Positions 16,540 through 26,675 of a stretch of DNA of 64,000 nt are shown piece by piece. Source of the DNA: Paenibacillus sp. J45TS6 (GTDB lineage: Bacteria > Bacillota > Bacilli > Paenibacillales > Paenibacillaceae); contig NZ_BOSJ01000012.1 of NCBI RefSeq assembly GCF_018403285.1, forward strand, positions 62,001 to 126,000. The letters are read 5' to 3'. How positions within the stretch are numbered: the first letter of the stretch is position 1; the number at the start of each line of letters is the position of its first letter. The translations under genes and the position numbers were made by a program. The notes under the pieces are model-generated. The model did no database searches. It saw only the letters and a list, made by a program, of their open reading frames with translations, and had not been told where the DNA came from.

Positions 16540-18228
16540 ATGGCACCGAAAAAAATGCGTTCAGACATGATTAAAAAAGGTTTTGATCGAGCACCACATC
16601 GGAGTTTGCTTCGTGCAGCTGGAGTAAAAGAGGAAGATTTTGGTAAACCGTTTATTGCCGTATGTAATTCATATATCGATATCGTACCAGGACATGTGCA
16701 TCTTCAGGAATTCGGGAAAATTGTAAAAGATGCCATTCGTGAAGCAGGCGGCGTTCCTTTTGAATTCAATACCATTGGTGTAGATGACGGGATTGCAATG
16801 GGTCATATCGGGATGCGCTACTCGCTTCCAAGCCGTGATATTATTGCGGATTCGGTAGAAACTGTAGTTTCTGCTCACTGGTTTGACGGTATGGTATGTA
16901 TTCCTAACTGTGACAAGATTACGCCAGGAATGATGATGGGTGCACTTCGCGTGAACATCCCAACGATTTTCGTCAGCGGCGGACCCATGAAGGCAGGGCG
17001 TGATAGTAATGGCCGTGCATTATCTCTTACTTCTGTATTTGAAGGAGTAGGTGCTTACCAAGCGGGTAAAATTGATGATCAAAGCCTGCTCGAATTAGAA
17101 CAATTCGGTTGTCCTACTTGTGGATCTTGTTCCGGTATGTTTACAGCAAACTCGATGAACTGTCTTGCTGAGGCGATGGGACTTGCCCTACCGGGTAACG
17201 GTACCATTCTTGCCGTTTCGCCAGAACGTCGTGATTTTGTACGCAAGTCTGCAACTCAATTGATGGAACTGATCAAACTGGATTTGAAACCTCGCGATAT
17301 CGTAACTCATGAAGCTATTGATAACGCGTTTGCACTGGATATGGCTATGGGTGGTTCCACGAATACGGTACTTCATACGCTTGCTCTTGCTCATGAAGCA
17401 GGAATTGACTATCCAATTGACCGTATTAATGAAGTAGCGAATCGAGTACCTCATCTGTCAAAACTGGCACCTGCTTCAGATTATCATATTGAGGATGTTC
17501 AGAATGCGGGCGGTGTAAGTGCCGTTCTAAATGAACTTCTCAAAAAACCAGGAGCAATCCATGGGGATTGTATTACCGTAACAGGAAAAACAATTCGTGA
17601 AAATGTGGAAGGAGTAGAAATTCAAGATCATAACGTTATTCATGCCTTGGATGATCCTCACTCCGAACGAGGTGGACTGGCTGTTCTCTTTGGTAACCTA
17701 GCACCTGAAGGTTCCATCATCAAAGTTGGAGCAGTAGATCCTTCTGTTGGCGGATATCATAAAGGTCCTGCGATCTGCTTTAACTCCCAAGAAGAAGCAC
17801 TCGAAGGCATTGCCAACGGGAAAGTAACAGAAGGAAACGTAGTAGTTATCCGTTACGAAGGTCCAAAAGGCGGACCAGGTATGCCAGAAATGCTCGCTCC
17901 TACCTCCCAGATTGTAGGGATGGGACTGGGTGCCAAAGTGGGTCTGATTACAGACGGACGTTTCTCGGGCGCATCCAGAGGAATCAGTATCGGACATATT
18001 TCCCCAGAAGCTGCGGAAGGCGGACCGATTGCTTTCGTACACGATGGAGATTTAATTGAACTGGATCTGAACAATCGTAAGATTGAACTGCTTATTAGTG
18101 AAGAAGAAATGGAACGTCGCCGTGCGGAAGAATGGACGGAGTTTGAACCTAAAGTAAAAACCGGATATTTGGCTCGCTATTCCAAACTTGTAACAAACGC
18201 AAGTAACGGCGGCGTTCTAAAAATCTAA
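16540..18228 (+). CDS. ilvD: Dihydroxy-acid dehydratase
   Basis: The 562-residue enzyme dehydrates 2,3-dihydroxy-isovalerate and -methylvalerate in branched-chain amino acid synthesis. Conserved landmarks include [13 protein letters not shown], the cluster cysteine in [23 protein letters not shown] near residue 191, and [11 protein letters not shown] near the C-terminus. Length is normal. The ATG at 16540 has a G-rich site (GGGGGGAAA) about 12 bases upstream. No other ilv or leu gene is adjacent, so it is a single-gene unit closed by a terminator. Confidence 0.95.
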   Translation: MAPKKMRSDMIKKGFDRAPHRSLLRAAGVKEEDFGKPFIAVCNSYIDIVPGHVHLQEFGKIVKDAIREAGGVPFEFNTIGVDDGIAMGHIGMRYSLPSRDIIADSVETVVSAHWFDGMVCIPNCDKITPGMMMGALRVNIPTIFVSGGPMKAGRDSNGRALSLTSVFEGVGAYQAGKIDDQSLLELEQFGCPTCGSCSGMFTANSMNCLAEAMGLALPGNGTILAVSPERRDFVRKSATQLMELIKLDLKPRDIVTHEAIDNAFALDMAMGGSTNTVLHTLALAHEAGIDYPIDRINEVANRVPHLSKLAPASDYHIEDVQNAGGVSAVLNELLKKPGAIHGDCITVTGKTIRENVEGVEIQDHNVIHALDDPHSERGGLAVLFGNLAPEGSIIKVGAVDPSVGGYHKGPAICFNSQEEALEGIANGKVTEGNVVVIRYEGPKGGPGMPEMLAPTSQIVGMGLGAKVGLITDGRFSGASRGISIGHISPEAAEGGPIAFVHDGDLIELDLNNRKIELLISEEEMERRRAEEWTEFEPKVKTGYLARYSKLVTNASNGGVLKI

Positions 18229-18237
18229 TATTTCATA

Positions 18238-18276
18238 AAAAAGGATCCTCCGTTCATGAGAACAGAGGATCCTTTT
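18238..18276. terminator. Bidirectional terminator
   Basis: AAAAGGATCCTC and GAGGATCCTTTT hairpin between convergent ilvD and the deacetylase gene. Confidence 0.85.
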
Positions 18277-18293
18277 ATGATATATATTTCTAC

Positions 18294-19742
18294 TTAAGCT
18301 ACCGGCGGCGTTCTGCTTAAATCAGAATTTCCCGCAAGAATTCCTGATTCCTCTTCTTCATACCTTTCGTCTTTTACTTCTCTTGGAGCAGTTCGCTCAG
18401 GCTTATGTACGCTCCCGAATCGTTCATAGAGTACATCCATAGGCATGATGATCATTTTGGGTACCATTTGCTGGCTGCCTTCTTTTAGACGCTTCTGCCC
18501 TTGCGGATGAATTACACTCATCAAAATTTTGAGATAAATAGAGCTGGAAGCAGCAAACCATCCTTTTGGTAAATCTTTGACAAGGAATCCAAATTGTTCT
18601 GGCCCTCGGTTAATCATGGTTACACCATACAGGGCTTTTACACCCGCTGCATCCGGATCCTTTGCAATAAGATGAGCTAGATCAGGAAGCTGTTTTTCCA
18701 TTGCCCGGATCATACGAATAGCTAAATGAACCGATGACCGTGATGTCGTTCCCAGCTGATATAATTTTTTATTATCAAAATGAAGTTCAACGATCGAATC
18801 GCCGTTTTCAAGAAATTCCCCATCTGTCATGGCTACCCGTTTTCCTTGATAGGGACGAATTCGATAATGCAAAAAAGGATTCTCTGGGGTAATCGTCTTT
18901 AGATGAGTAACAAGATGAAATACTTTCTCCCAGCCTAGCCATAGTTTAACGACTACTTTTTTCATCCCTGTTCTCATCGTCGTAAGCCCCTCCTTCCCGT
19001 ATTGTAGTGTTCTAACCGAATTTGCATTCTTTGATGCATTGTGAAGATCAATCATCTCGTCAATGCGGATGCTTTTCAGTCCTTCTTGCTTCGCCATTTC
19101 TAGTACTTTTTCCAGCGCAAGAAGCATAATTTGCGGGGCATGTTTGTCTGCTCCTGGTGTCGTTCCGCAATCATGAAGAACCATGACTTCTCCACCCCGA
19201 AGTTTTTTCTTCATCCGTTCCGTTAAACGATCCACACCGATACGTTCTTTCCAATCGCCGAACATGCCAGACCAGAGAATAATGCGATGGTGATGCTTTT
19301 TTGAAAAATCAAATAAATTGGTAATTCCCCACGGCGGGCGATAATATTCCGTATGCGACCCTGTTATCTGAAACACAATGTTATCTGTACGTTCAATTTG
19401 CTGGCGGACAAGCTTAGGTGACATCAACCAGTTCGTATAGTGTTTATAATTGTGGATACCAATCAAATGACCTTCGTCATGAATTCGTTTCAGCAGGTCC
19501 GGATTACGTTCTGCATGTTCTCCCACTACAAAAAATGTAGCCTTTGCATCGTACTTTTTCAACAAATCTAACAGAAGCGGTGTATAGTATGGATCTGGTC
19601 CATCATCAAAGGTAAGTGCATAACCCTTTACGTTTTTCCCTTTTCGAAATACACGAAAACCGAATAACCGGCTGATTAAACTAGGAATAAATGCATAAAA
19701 GGATGTAATATAAAAAAGCAAAAGCAACAAATTTTGCATCAT
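18294..19742 (-). CDS. Polysaccharide deacetylase with extra C-terminal domain
   Basis: A 482-residue protein: N-terminal membrane segment (LLLLLFYITSFYAF), a NodB/CE4 domain (about 35-235) with metal Asp in TFDDGPDP, the H-x3-H pair in IGIHNYKHYTNW, RPPWG and VMLHDCG, then about 240 more residues without a known catalytic signature. That tail (from LGWEKVFHLVTHLK) resembles YkoP-type proteins from memory, at low certainty. CE4 enzymes remove acetyl groups from peptidoglycan, chitin or surface glycans. The ATG at 19742 has GTGAGGA 6 bases upstream; the longer reading to 19784 lacks a site. Confidence 0.8.
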   Translation of the reverse strand: MMQNLLLLLFYITSFYAFIPSLISRLFGFRVFRKGKNVKGYALTFDDGPDPYYTPLLLDLLKKYDAKATFFVVGEHAERNPDLLKRIHDEGHLIGIHNYKHYTNWLMSPKLVRQQIERTDNIVFQITGSHTEYYRPPWGITNLFDFSKKHHHRIILWSGMFGDWKERIGVDRLTERMKKKLRGGEVMVLHDCGTTPGADKHAPQIMLLALEKVLEMAKQEGLKSIRIDEMIDLHNASKNANSVRTLQYGKEGLTTMRTGMKKVVVKLWLGWEKVFHLVTHLKTITPENPFLHYRIRPYQGKRVAMTDGEFLENGDSIVELHFDNKKLYQLGTTSRSSVHLAIRMIRAMEKQLPDLAHLIAKDPDAAGVKALYGVTMINRGPEQFGFLVKDLPKGWFAASSSIYLKILMSVIHPQGQKRLKEGSQQMVPKMIIMPMDVLYERFGSVHKPERTAPREVKDERYEEEESGILAGNSDLSRTPPVA

Positions 19743-19900
19743 GTAATTCCTCACTTCTCTCGCTTTACTCGCCTGCCAATCCAAACCACACTAATTGCTA
19801 TTTTATCATATTGTGAATAAAATGAACCTTTGAATTCAAATTTTACGTATACTCTAAGTAATCCCCATCAAAAATTAAAAAAAGGAGTCGTTGTTAACGT

Positions 19901-21031
19901 ATGCTTCCCCTATATAAAAAGTATTGGCGCACTGCTTTTGATATCGGCCTGATTGCACTCACCGTGTTCTTAATTATGTTTGTCTCAAGCAAGCTGTATC
20001 ACATTGCAGCACCTGTATTTCTTTCATTTCTTGTATTTATTATTATTGAGCCACTGGCCAAGTTTCTGCACCGAAAAGGAATAAAAAAAGCAATTGCCTC
20101 CGCTATTTCTGTCCTCATGTTTCTCGGTATACTGCTCGGTATATTTTTCGGACTGGGAGTAATCATCGTCTCGTCTATCATTCAATTTCAGGAAAATATC
20201 CCTTACTATACTGAAATGATTCAAACTCAATTTAATCAGTCTATGACCTTTTTACATACCCAAATCAATGCACTGCCAGCAAGCGTTATAAATCAGATCA
20301 ATGATTACTTTGAGATCCTTACTGCAACCCTGTCGAACTGGGGCAAAACATTTCTTGGTTATATTATTACTATGCTCAGCTCCTTCTCTACATTTATAGG
20401 AAATTTCGCGGTTGCTATCATTCTTGCCTTTTTCCTTAGTGTAGAGATTGATATGTGGCGGGCTCTTACCAAAAGAAAAGCACCAAAAACGATCAAAAAA
20501 GCCTATCTGTTTTTAAAAGATCATGTTCTCAGTTCGATCGGTTCTTATTTGAAAGCACAGTTGATTCTCATTTCGATTACCTTTGTACTTGTATATGTAG
20601 GACTATTAATTGTGGGAACCGGCAATGCTCTGACGATCGCACTCGTATCGGCATTTTTTGATCTGCTGCCACTGCTGGGTATTCCCGTTATCTTTATTCC
20701 ATGGATTATCTATTTGTTTATTGTAGGTAATACAGGGACAGCTATAGGACTCATAATTGTATTAGTAGTGACCATGCTGACAAGACAACTGGCCGAGCCT
20801 AAAATATCGGGAAATTCAATTGGAGTCACATCTGCGTATTTAATGCTGTCTTTCATGCTCATTTCCTTATCTATTTTTGGAATTGCCGGGGTGATCCTAT
20901 CGCCAATCTTGCTGATCTTAATCAAGGAATTACTTCAACAGGGATATTTACAGCGGTGGATCCATCTGCCTGAAGATGAGTTCCAATCCTCACCTTTCGT
21001 AGTAGATAAACCGGCTCCTCCTGCCGAGTAA
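19901..21031 (+). CDS. AI-2E family transporter
   Basis: A 376-residue membrane protein with about seven to eight hydrophobic segments and the family's C-terminal pattern of SYLKAQLILISITF, LLPLLGIPVIFIPW and EPKISGNS. The family includes TqsA/AI-2 exporters and Na+/H+ antiporters, so the substrate is unclear. The ATG at 19901 has AAAGGAG upstream. It is a single-gene unit. A second family member lies at 33701-34771. Confidence 0.85.
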   Translation: MLPLYKKYWRTAFDIGLIALTVFLIMFVSSKLYHIAAPVFLSFLVFIIIEPLAKFLHRKGIKKAIASAISVLMFLGILLGIFFGLGVIIVSSIIQFQENIPYYTEMIQTQFNQSMTFLHTQINALPASVINQINDYFEILTATLSNWGKTFLGYIITMLSSFSTFIGNFAVAIILAFFLSVEIDMWRALTKRKAPKTIKKAYLFLKDHVLSSIGSYLKAQLILISITFVLVYVGLLIVGTGNALTIALVSAFFDLLPLLGIPVIFIPWIIYLFIVGNTGTAIGLIIVLVVTMLTRQLAEPKISGNSIGVTSAYLMLSFMLISLSIFGIAGVILSPILLILIKELLQQGYLQRWIHLPEDEFQSSPFVVDKPAPPAE

Positions 21032-21048
21032 TCATCATGCAAATAAAG

Positions 21049-21090
21049 AAACTCTACCGTCCATCCTTATGGTGACTGTAGAGTTTTTTT
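21049..21090. terminator. Bidirectional terminator
   Basis: AAACTCTAC and GTAGAGTTT arms followed by T on the plus strand, between convergent genes. Confidence 0.8.
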
Positions 21091-21095
21091 ATTTG

Positions 21096-22907
21096 CTATA
21101 GCTTAGAATGAGTCTTTGCAAGCATGTCCATAACTTGTTTAAATAAGGAGGTCGCTTTGTGCTTTGATGAAGGGGATACATTCTTGATCAGTACAGCGAC
21201 CGCATATTCCGGAGACTCCACAGGGCCATAGCCGATGAACCACTGATGGTTTCGCTTCACCTTATTTTGCATTACCTGGGCTGTACCTGACTTCCCAGCA
21301 AGATGCCACGAGGCTTCATTGAGAGTCTGTCCCGTTCCCTCCTCCACTACCTTATCCATAAACTCTAACAACTTACTCGCTGTTGACTTATGAATGGCCG
21401 GCACATTTTTATCTAATAACCGCTGTTGAGGAATTTCAGCGAGCAGAGATCCGTCCGCATAATGAATATGAGAGACGATTCGTGGAGACTGCACTTTTCC
21501 CCCATGAAGCAGTGTCACCATAAGATTAGCTGCTTGCAAAGGAGTAACCTGTACATCGCGCTGTCCAATAGCCGTCTGTATCCTTGTTCCTTCATCATTA
21601 AGCTGAATGCTCTCTTTCGTATTAAAAATACGTCCCTTCTCCTCATGATCGAACAAGTGAAAATGATCCTGTCCTAAATAATGATCTTTTTCAAATCCAA
21701 CTGTTCTGCCAAGGCCAAGCGACTCTGCTGCATCTGCTATCTGTTTAGAATTCAGACGTGATGCCACTTCTGCAAAAGCAATATTACATGACTTCGCGAA
21801 ACCTTCTGCAAATGTCAACGTTCCATGACCTTCTGTTTTCCAGCAGCTTAGTCCATATTTTCCATAATGACCGGTACAGTGGAATTTTTCTTGCGGATGC
21901 ACCACTCCCTGTTCGAGGGCAGCAGCAGCAGTGATTATTTTGAAAATTGATCCGGGTACCGCCGCCTTTAACGCCTGATTTGCCCATTCATTCTTCTCTA
22001 GACTAATCCGCTGCGGATTATAGAAGGGTCTTGATACCATAGCCACTACATCTGCATTTTTGGCATCCAGTACCACAACGGCTCCTTCCGTCACCCCTGC
22101 CTCTTTCGTTATTTTCTCTATTTGCTCTTGCAGATCTATATCGATTGTAGTCTCTACATTTAGCGGGTATCTCGGATTGTGAGGTGCAATCACTCTTGCC
22201 CCGAGGGTTCCGTTTAACGGCTGTTTATGCCCGTCTACCATATTTGATACAATGGTTGGCCCAAGACCTTTTAATAGGGGTTCTAGGGTCCGCTCAAGTC
22301 CGCCAGCTCCTGATTTTACATTAAAAGGATCTTTTACTTCCTGATGAAGTTTACTCTTCGCTGTCTTTTCAGGAAGTTCTGCAAGATATCCGAGCCACTG
22401 CCTCCCGTTCTCCGAGTCTATATATCGCTTCATATAGGGCAGCGCTTTAATCATCCCCACATTCTTCACTTGAATTGCTTCTACTTCGAGAGATGTGAGG
22501 ATCCGCGGTTCTCCACTCGCAAGCGTCCACCATTCAGGTGAAGTTAAAGCATTCCATTTCGTCCATAGGGTGTCAGGGTTAATATTCAGGATGCCCGCCA
22601 TCTCTAAGAGCTCACTTCTTTGTTCTTCCGTAATTCCGTCAGGCAGTGGAAATAGGACCGGTACATAAACCATTTTTCCGGTTAAAGACTTATGGTGACG
22701 GTCAAGAAATTGTCCACGGCCTGGGTCCAAAATAATGCCTTGTTCACGCTGCAATACCGACATTTCTCTCATTGTTCTTCCGGTTTCAAGAACTTCTTGA
22801 TTCACCCTAACTAACTGGATATATCCGAGACGAAACATTAGTACAGCTAGCAAACCACCTAATAGAAGCAACGTAAAGAAGATACGTCTCTTTCTTAACA
22901 GGTCCAT
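21096..22907 (-). CDS. Class B penicillin-binding protein (PbpI/YrrR-like)
   Basis: The 603-residue transpeptidase has an N-terminal membrane anchor (about 9-28), a dimerisation/allosteric region (about 55-240) and a penicillin-binding domain with SIFK (Ser320-Lys323), SCN (373-375) and KSGTAQ. It crosslinks peptidoglycan. Bacillus subtilis has pbpI (yrrR) in the same neighbourhood beside yrrO, which supports an orthologue; class assignment is sure, the name is not. It starts ATG 22907 with only a weak ribosome site. A terminator and the chemoreceptor gene lie upstream. Confidence 0.85.
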   Translation of the reverse strand: MDLLRKRRIFFTLLLLGGLLAVLMFRLGYIQLVRVNQEVLETGRTMREMSVLQREQGIILDPGRGQFLDRHHKSLTGKMVYVPVLFPLPDGITEEQRSELLEMAGILNINPDTLWTKWNALTSPEWWTLASGEPRILTSLEVEAIQVKNVGMIKALPYMKRYIDSENGRQWLGYLAELPEKTAKSKLHQEVKDPFNVKSGAGGLERTLEPLLKGLGPTIVSNMVDGHKQPLNGTLGARVIAPHNPRYPLNVETTIDIDLQEQIEKITKEAGVTEGAVVVLDAKNADVVAMVSRPFYNPQRISLEKNEWANQALKAAVPGSIFKIITAAAALEQGVVHPQEKFHCTGHYGKYGLSCWKTEGHGTLTFAEGFAKSCNIAFAEVASRLNSKQIADAAESLGLGRTVGFEKDHYLGQDHFHLFDHEEKGRIFNTKESIQLNDEGTRIQTAIGQRDVQVTPLQAANLMVTLLHGGKVQSPRIVSHIHYADGSLLAEIPQQRLLDKNVPAIHKSTASKLLEFMDKVVEEGTGQTLNEASWHLAGKSGTAQVMQNKVKRNHQWFIGYGPVESPEYAVAVLIKNVSPSSKHKATSLFKQVMDMLAKTHSKL

Positions 22908-22961
22908 ACCCAGGTGCCTACTTTCGACTTTTTTTGCTATTATCCCCTTTTAGGGCATATT

Positions 22962-22996
22962 AAAAACCCTGCCTCCTTCATTCAGGAAACAGGGCT
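22962..22996 (-). terminator. Terminator of the chemoreceptor gene
   Basis: Minus-strand CCCTGTTTCCT and AGGAGGCAGGG arms followed by TTTTTAA. Confidence 0.75.
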
Positions 22997-23024
22997 TGAA
23001 CTTATTGTACTTGCGATTACCGTT

Positions 23025-25154
23025 TTAATACTTAAAAACAGATAACGTTGCCTTTAACTCACCGGATACCTTCTCCAATTTGGCCGACAATTCGACGAGC
23101 TGATTACCGATACTTTGCTGCTCACTGCTCAGTGATGCCACCTCTTGAGATGTCGCAGAAGATTGCTCAGCAACCGAACTTACATTCATCATCGTCTCGG
23201 AAAGGGTAATCTGGGACTGATTCAGTTCTTCTATGGACATCGATGTTTCCTCTAATCTTTTCACGAAGATGCCCATCTGGTCTTCAACCGTTTGAAAAAT
23301 CTCCCCTGTATCTTTTACAGCTATAATCTGTTCCTGGAACAGTGGATAAGCCTCAGACAAGGCCGATACGGTTTCATTCATTTCCATCATAATACGATCC
23401 GTTATACCAGCGACCATATCTATTGATTCCTTCGACTGATCCGCAAGCTGCCGAACTTCGCCAGCCACGACCATAAATCCACGACCTGCTGCTCCTGCTC
23501 TAGCTGCCTCAATCGTCGCATTCAAAGATAAAATATTGGTTTGCCTTGCGATGTTTTGCAGTACATCTAGAATATTCAGAATAGAGCTTGTGCTCTGCTT
23601 AAGCTGATCTACTTTATGAACAAGCGAACGAATCATTTCTTCACTTTGTTCTGTTTTGCTAGTTAACCCCGCTAAATAGGCGCTTCCTTGCTGACTTGCT
23701 CCTTCTACTTCACGTGCAGAACTTCCGAGTTCCTCATTGGTGACAACAACTTGCCGCATCTGTGCAGAAATGAGTTCCGTCATTTCCGAACCTCGCTCTG
23801 CTTCACTTGCTAGATTTGTTGCACCTCCCGCGATTTGTTCCGTTGCTACAGCTACTTCTGTTGCAGATGCAGCCGTTTTCTGTGAAGCACTACTTAATTC
23901 GGATGCAGTCTGTAATACATCCTGTGCTGTTTGGTTGGTTTGCTGAACTAAACGTGTAATCTGCTCCATCATTTGGTTGAAACTTGCAGACAGTTGCCCG
24001 ATCTCATCTTTTGATTGGTGCGCTGTTCGTACGGTTAAGTCGCCTTTTGCACCTTGTTGCATCAGATCTTTCAGAATGGATAGAGGTTTAGCAATCATGC
24101 GTACCATCCACATACCAATCAACAAAGCCATTACGGTTGCGGCAACAGCAAAAATAATCGTCACAAGCAAAATCTGATTTGCTCCCTTAACCAGTTCGCT
24201 TACAGGAATCATCCCAATAATTTTCCAACCGGTAATTTCAAGGGTAGTGTACACAGCGAGCATTTCCTGATTCTTTCCATTCATTGTGCTCATTGTATCT
24301 CTAAAACCGCTTTTCTCCGAGAGATCCTGTAAAAATGTGAGCTGAGTTTGCTTCCCTTCTCGTTCTGCTATAGTTGATCCTATAACCGTACCATCTTCGG
24401 AAATGGCTTGAATAACTCCATTCTCGCCAAAGTTAACTTTCTTGAGTTCCTCTTCTAAGGCACTGGCTTTAATCTCAAAAACAATCATAAACGTGTCAAT
24501 ATTGGCATTAATATTTTTAAAAATACGTGCCATACGATATGTACTTTCTGTTCCATTTTCTTTTTCTTCCGTAGGAAGCCATAATATTCCGCCATTTTCA
24601 AAAAGAGACGTAAACCATTCTTCTTCTCGCAGTTTTATTAAATCCGAACTTCCTGTACTTATTGTTGGAGTATCTGGATTCTCATGAACTAAGGAAATCG
24701 ATGAAATGGATTGATTCGTAAATTGTAAGTTCGTCAATTGTTCACTGAGCTGGGAACTAGACTCATAAATATCAAAAGCGGATGCGTTACTTTCATTTAA
24801 AGCTTCTAAATTCTTTTGTAAGTTTGTATCAAAAAAGATTTGAGTCGACATATCTACGTAACGTTCCATAATAATATTTAGTCTCTGCGCCGTCTGTTCC
24901 ATTGTTTCCTGATTAGCTTCCGCAGCTTTTTCTTTAATTGTCGCTTTGGCTGTCTGATAAGACAAGGTCCCGAGACCAAATACAACCAGCAGAACGGCAA
25001 TCATAAAAATAAGAAATAATCGAACCCCTACAGACTCCATCGGATTCAGCCTATTCATCTGCCTCCATGATAATTTTGTTTGTACTCCCTCCTTATTTAC
25101 ATGCGTTGAGTCTTGAGAATCTTGCTTCTTTCTAAACTTTAAAACCGGTTTCAT
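23025..25154 (-). CDS. Methyl-accepting chemotaxis protein
   Basis: A 709-residue receptor: cytoplasmic start, first membrane segment near 45-65 (FLIFMIAVLLVVFGLG), extracellular dCache-like sensor of about 260 residues, second membrane segment near 325-350, HAMP domain, then the long methylation/signalling coiled coil with the hairpin tip around RQTNILSLNATIEAARAGAA. It couples an unknown ligand to CheA. The ATG at 25154 has GGCGGTGA upstream; a TTG at 25187 has no site. No chemotaxis genes adjoin it. Confidence 0.93.
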   Translation of the reverse strand: MKPVLKFRKKQDSQDSTHVNKEGVQTKLSWRQMNRLNPMESVGVRLFLIFMIAVLLVVFGLGTLSYQTAKATIKEKAAEANQETMEQTAQRLNIIMERYVDMSTQIFFDTNLQKNLEALNESNASAFDIYESSSQLSEQLTNLQFTNQSISSISLVHENPDTPTISTGSSDLIKLREEEWFTSLFENGGILWLPTEEKENGTESTYRMARIFKNINANIDTFMIVFEIKASALEEELKKVNFGENGVIQAISEDGTVIGSTIAEREGKQTQLTFLQDLSEKSGFRDTMSTMNGKNQEMLAVYTTLEITGWKIIGMIPVSELVKGANQILLVTIIFAVAATVMALLIGMWMVRMIAKPLSILKDLMQQGAKGDLTVRTAHQSKDEIGQLSASFNQMMEQITRLVQQTNQTAQDVLQTASELSSASQKTAASATEVAVATEQIAGGATNLASEAERGSEMTELISAQMRQVVVTNEELGSSAREVEGASQQGSAYLAGLTSKTEQSEEMIRSLVHKVDQLKQSTSSILNILDVLQNIARQTNILSLNATIEAARAGAAGRGFMVVAGEVRQLADQSKESIDMVAGITDRIMMEMNETVSALSEAYPLFQEQIIAVKDTGEIFQTVEDQMGIFVKRLEETSMSIEELNQSQITLSETMMNVSSVAEQSSATSQEVASLSSEQQSIGNQLVELSAKLEKVSGELKATLSVFKY

Positions 25155-25285
25155 TCTGTTCACCGCCGTTAATGTTATCGTTTTCAAGATGAATTTATAA
25201 CTATTACTTCGGCAAGTCGAGAGTAAAACCTTTGCTTTTTATGAAAATAATTGAATCTTTTCTCCTATTTTAACATATGAAAAGA

Positions 25286-25311
25286 CCCTCATCTTACACA
25301 TAAGATGAGGG
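25286..25311 (-). terminator. Terminator of the trhP2 operon
   Basis: CCCTCATCTTA/TAAGATGAGGG, 11-bp perfect stem with 4-base loop, then TCTTTTC on the minus strand. Confidence 0.8.
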
Positions 25312-25328
25312 CTTTAGACCTGATTGTA

Positions 25329-26657
25329 TTATTTTTTCTTGCGCATCATATCGAAATACGCAACGGGTTGTTCGACTTTTATTTTCACCATTTGCAGTGG
25401 ATGACGGGCTGCATCTAGTAAATTTCCAGCTTCATCATAGATTTCTCCCACTTTTTGCTTGAAGAATGTACCATTCGGACCAAAGAACTCAATCTCGTTC
25501 CCCGTTTTAAAATAGTTCCGTTGTTGAATTGTAGCCATTTGTGAATTCGCATCGTAATCCATCACAAGACCTGCAAAGTCATAAGGAACTGCTTTTTCTT
25601 CCGGTTCGTAAATATGATCTTCATGATCTGGAGTATCGTAGAAAAATCCAGTATTCAGCGGGCGATTGGCTGCTTTTTGAATTTCTTCGAGCCATTCCGG
25701 TTTCAGTACATAATTTTCCGGATCAGCCATGTAAGAGTCGATCGCTTGACGATATACATTTACGACCGTTGCCACATAGTGAATGGATTTCATTCGTCCT
25801 TCGATTTTGAAGGAATCAATCCCCACGTCAATGAGATCCGGTATATTTTCGAGCATGCACAGATCCTTAGAACCCATCGTAAACGCTTGATCTCCTTCTT
25901 CATACAGCGGAAGCTGATTTACACCAAGCTCAAAATTCTTCAGTATCTGCGAATCTCTTGTATCTTCTTCCGATACCCATACTTCATTCTCTCTCGCATC
26001 TTCAAACAGATCATATTTCCAGCGGCAAGACTGACAGCATCCTCCACGGTTAGAGTCACGGTCTGTAAAATGGTTAGATAATACGCAGCGTCCCGAAAAA
26101 GAGGAACACATTGCGCCATGAATAAATGCCTCAATTTCGATATCTACATGTTCTTTGATCTCCGCAATCTCCTTAAGACTTGCTTCCCGTCCAAGAACAA
26201 CACGCGGCAGACCTTCTTCTTTCCAGAACTGCACTGCTTGCCAGTTAATCGTTGATTGCTGTGTGCTAAGATGTACCTCAAGACCTGGAACGGCACGCTG
26301 TGCCACCTCAATAATAGCCGGGTCTGCTACGATAATAGCCGAAATTCCTGCTTCATATAACTCTTTGAGATAGGCTTCAATACCTTCTATATCTTCATTA
26401 TGTGCATAAATGTTTGTCGCTACAAACACTTTTGCCCCATATTTATTAGCGAATTCAACACCTTCGCGCATTTCTTCAAAACTAAAATTGTCCGCATTGG
26501 AACGAAGGCCGTACTTTTGCCCTCCAATATATACAGCATCGGCACCATAGTGGATCGCAAACTTCAGCTTCTCTAAATTTCCTGCCGGAGCGAGCAGCTC
26601 AGGCTTGTCGAGCCGATAACGTTTGCCCGTATACTTAGGTTTCGTAGTCGTGTCCAT
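25329..26657 (-). CDS. trhP2: U32-family tRNA hydroxylation protein (YrrO/TrhP2)
   Basis: A 442-residue U32 peptidase-family protein starting with KPELLAPAGNLEKLKFAIHYGADAVY and holding the cysteine cluster GAMCSSFSGRCVLSNHF...GGCCQSCRWKY expected to bind an Fe-S cluster. YrrN and YrrO in Bacillus subtilis are needed for 5-hydroxyuridine at wobble position 34 of tRNAs. It follows trhP1 by 18 bases. ATG 26657 is chosen since GAGGTGG is 8 bases upstream; the GTG at 26669 overlaps that site. Confidence 0.9.
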   Translation of the reverse strand: MDTTTKPKYTGKRYRLDKPELLAPAGNLEKLKFAIHYGADAVYIGGQKYGLRSNADNFSFEEMREGVEFANKYGAKVFVATNIYAHNEDIEGIEAYLKELYEAGISAIIVADPAIIEVAQRAVPGLEVHLSTQQSTINWQAVQFWKEEGLPRVVLGREASLKEIAEIKEHVDIEIEAFIHGAMCSSFSGRCVLSNHFTDRDSNRGGCCQSCRWKYDLFEDARENEVWVSEEDTRDSQILKNFELGVNQLPLYEEGDQAFTMGSKDLCMLENIPDLIDVGIDSFKIEGRMKSIHYVATVVNVYRQAIDSYMADPENYVLKPEWLEEIQKAANRPLNTGFFYDTPDHEDHIYEPEEKAVPYDFAGLVMDYDANSQMATIQQRNYFKTGNEIEFFGPNGTFFKQKVGEIYDEAGNLLDAARHPLQMVKIKVEQPVAYFDMMRKKK

Positions 26658-26675
26658 TCCTTTTACCACCTCATA

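Noticed and set aside
25155-25230. SigD promoter for the chemoreceptor
   Set aside because: GCCGAAGT is present, but the TAAA-like box is imperfect and misplaced by about two bases.
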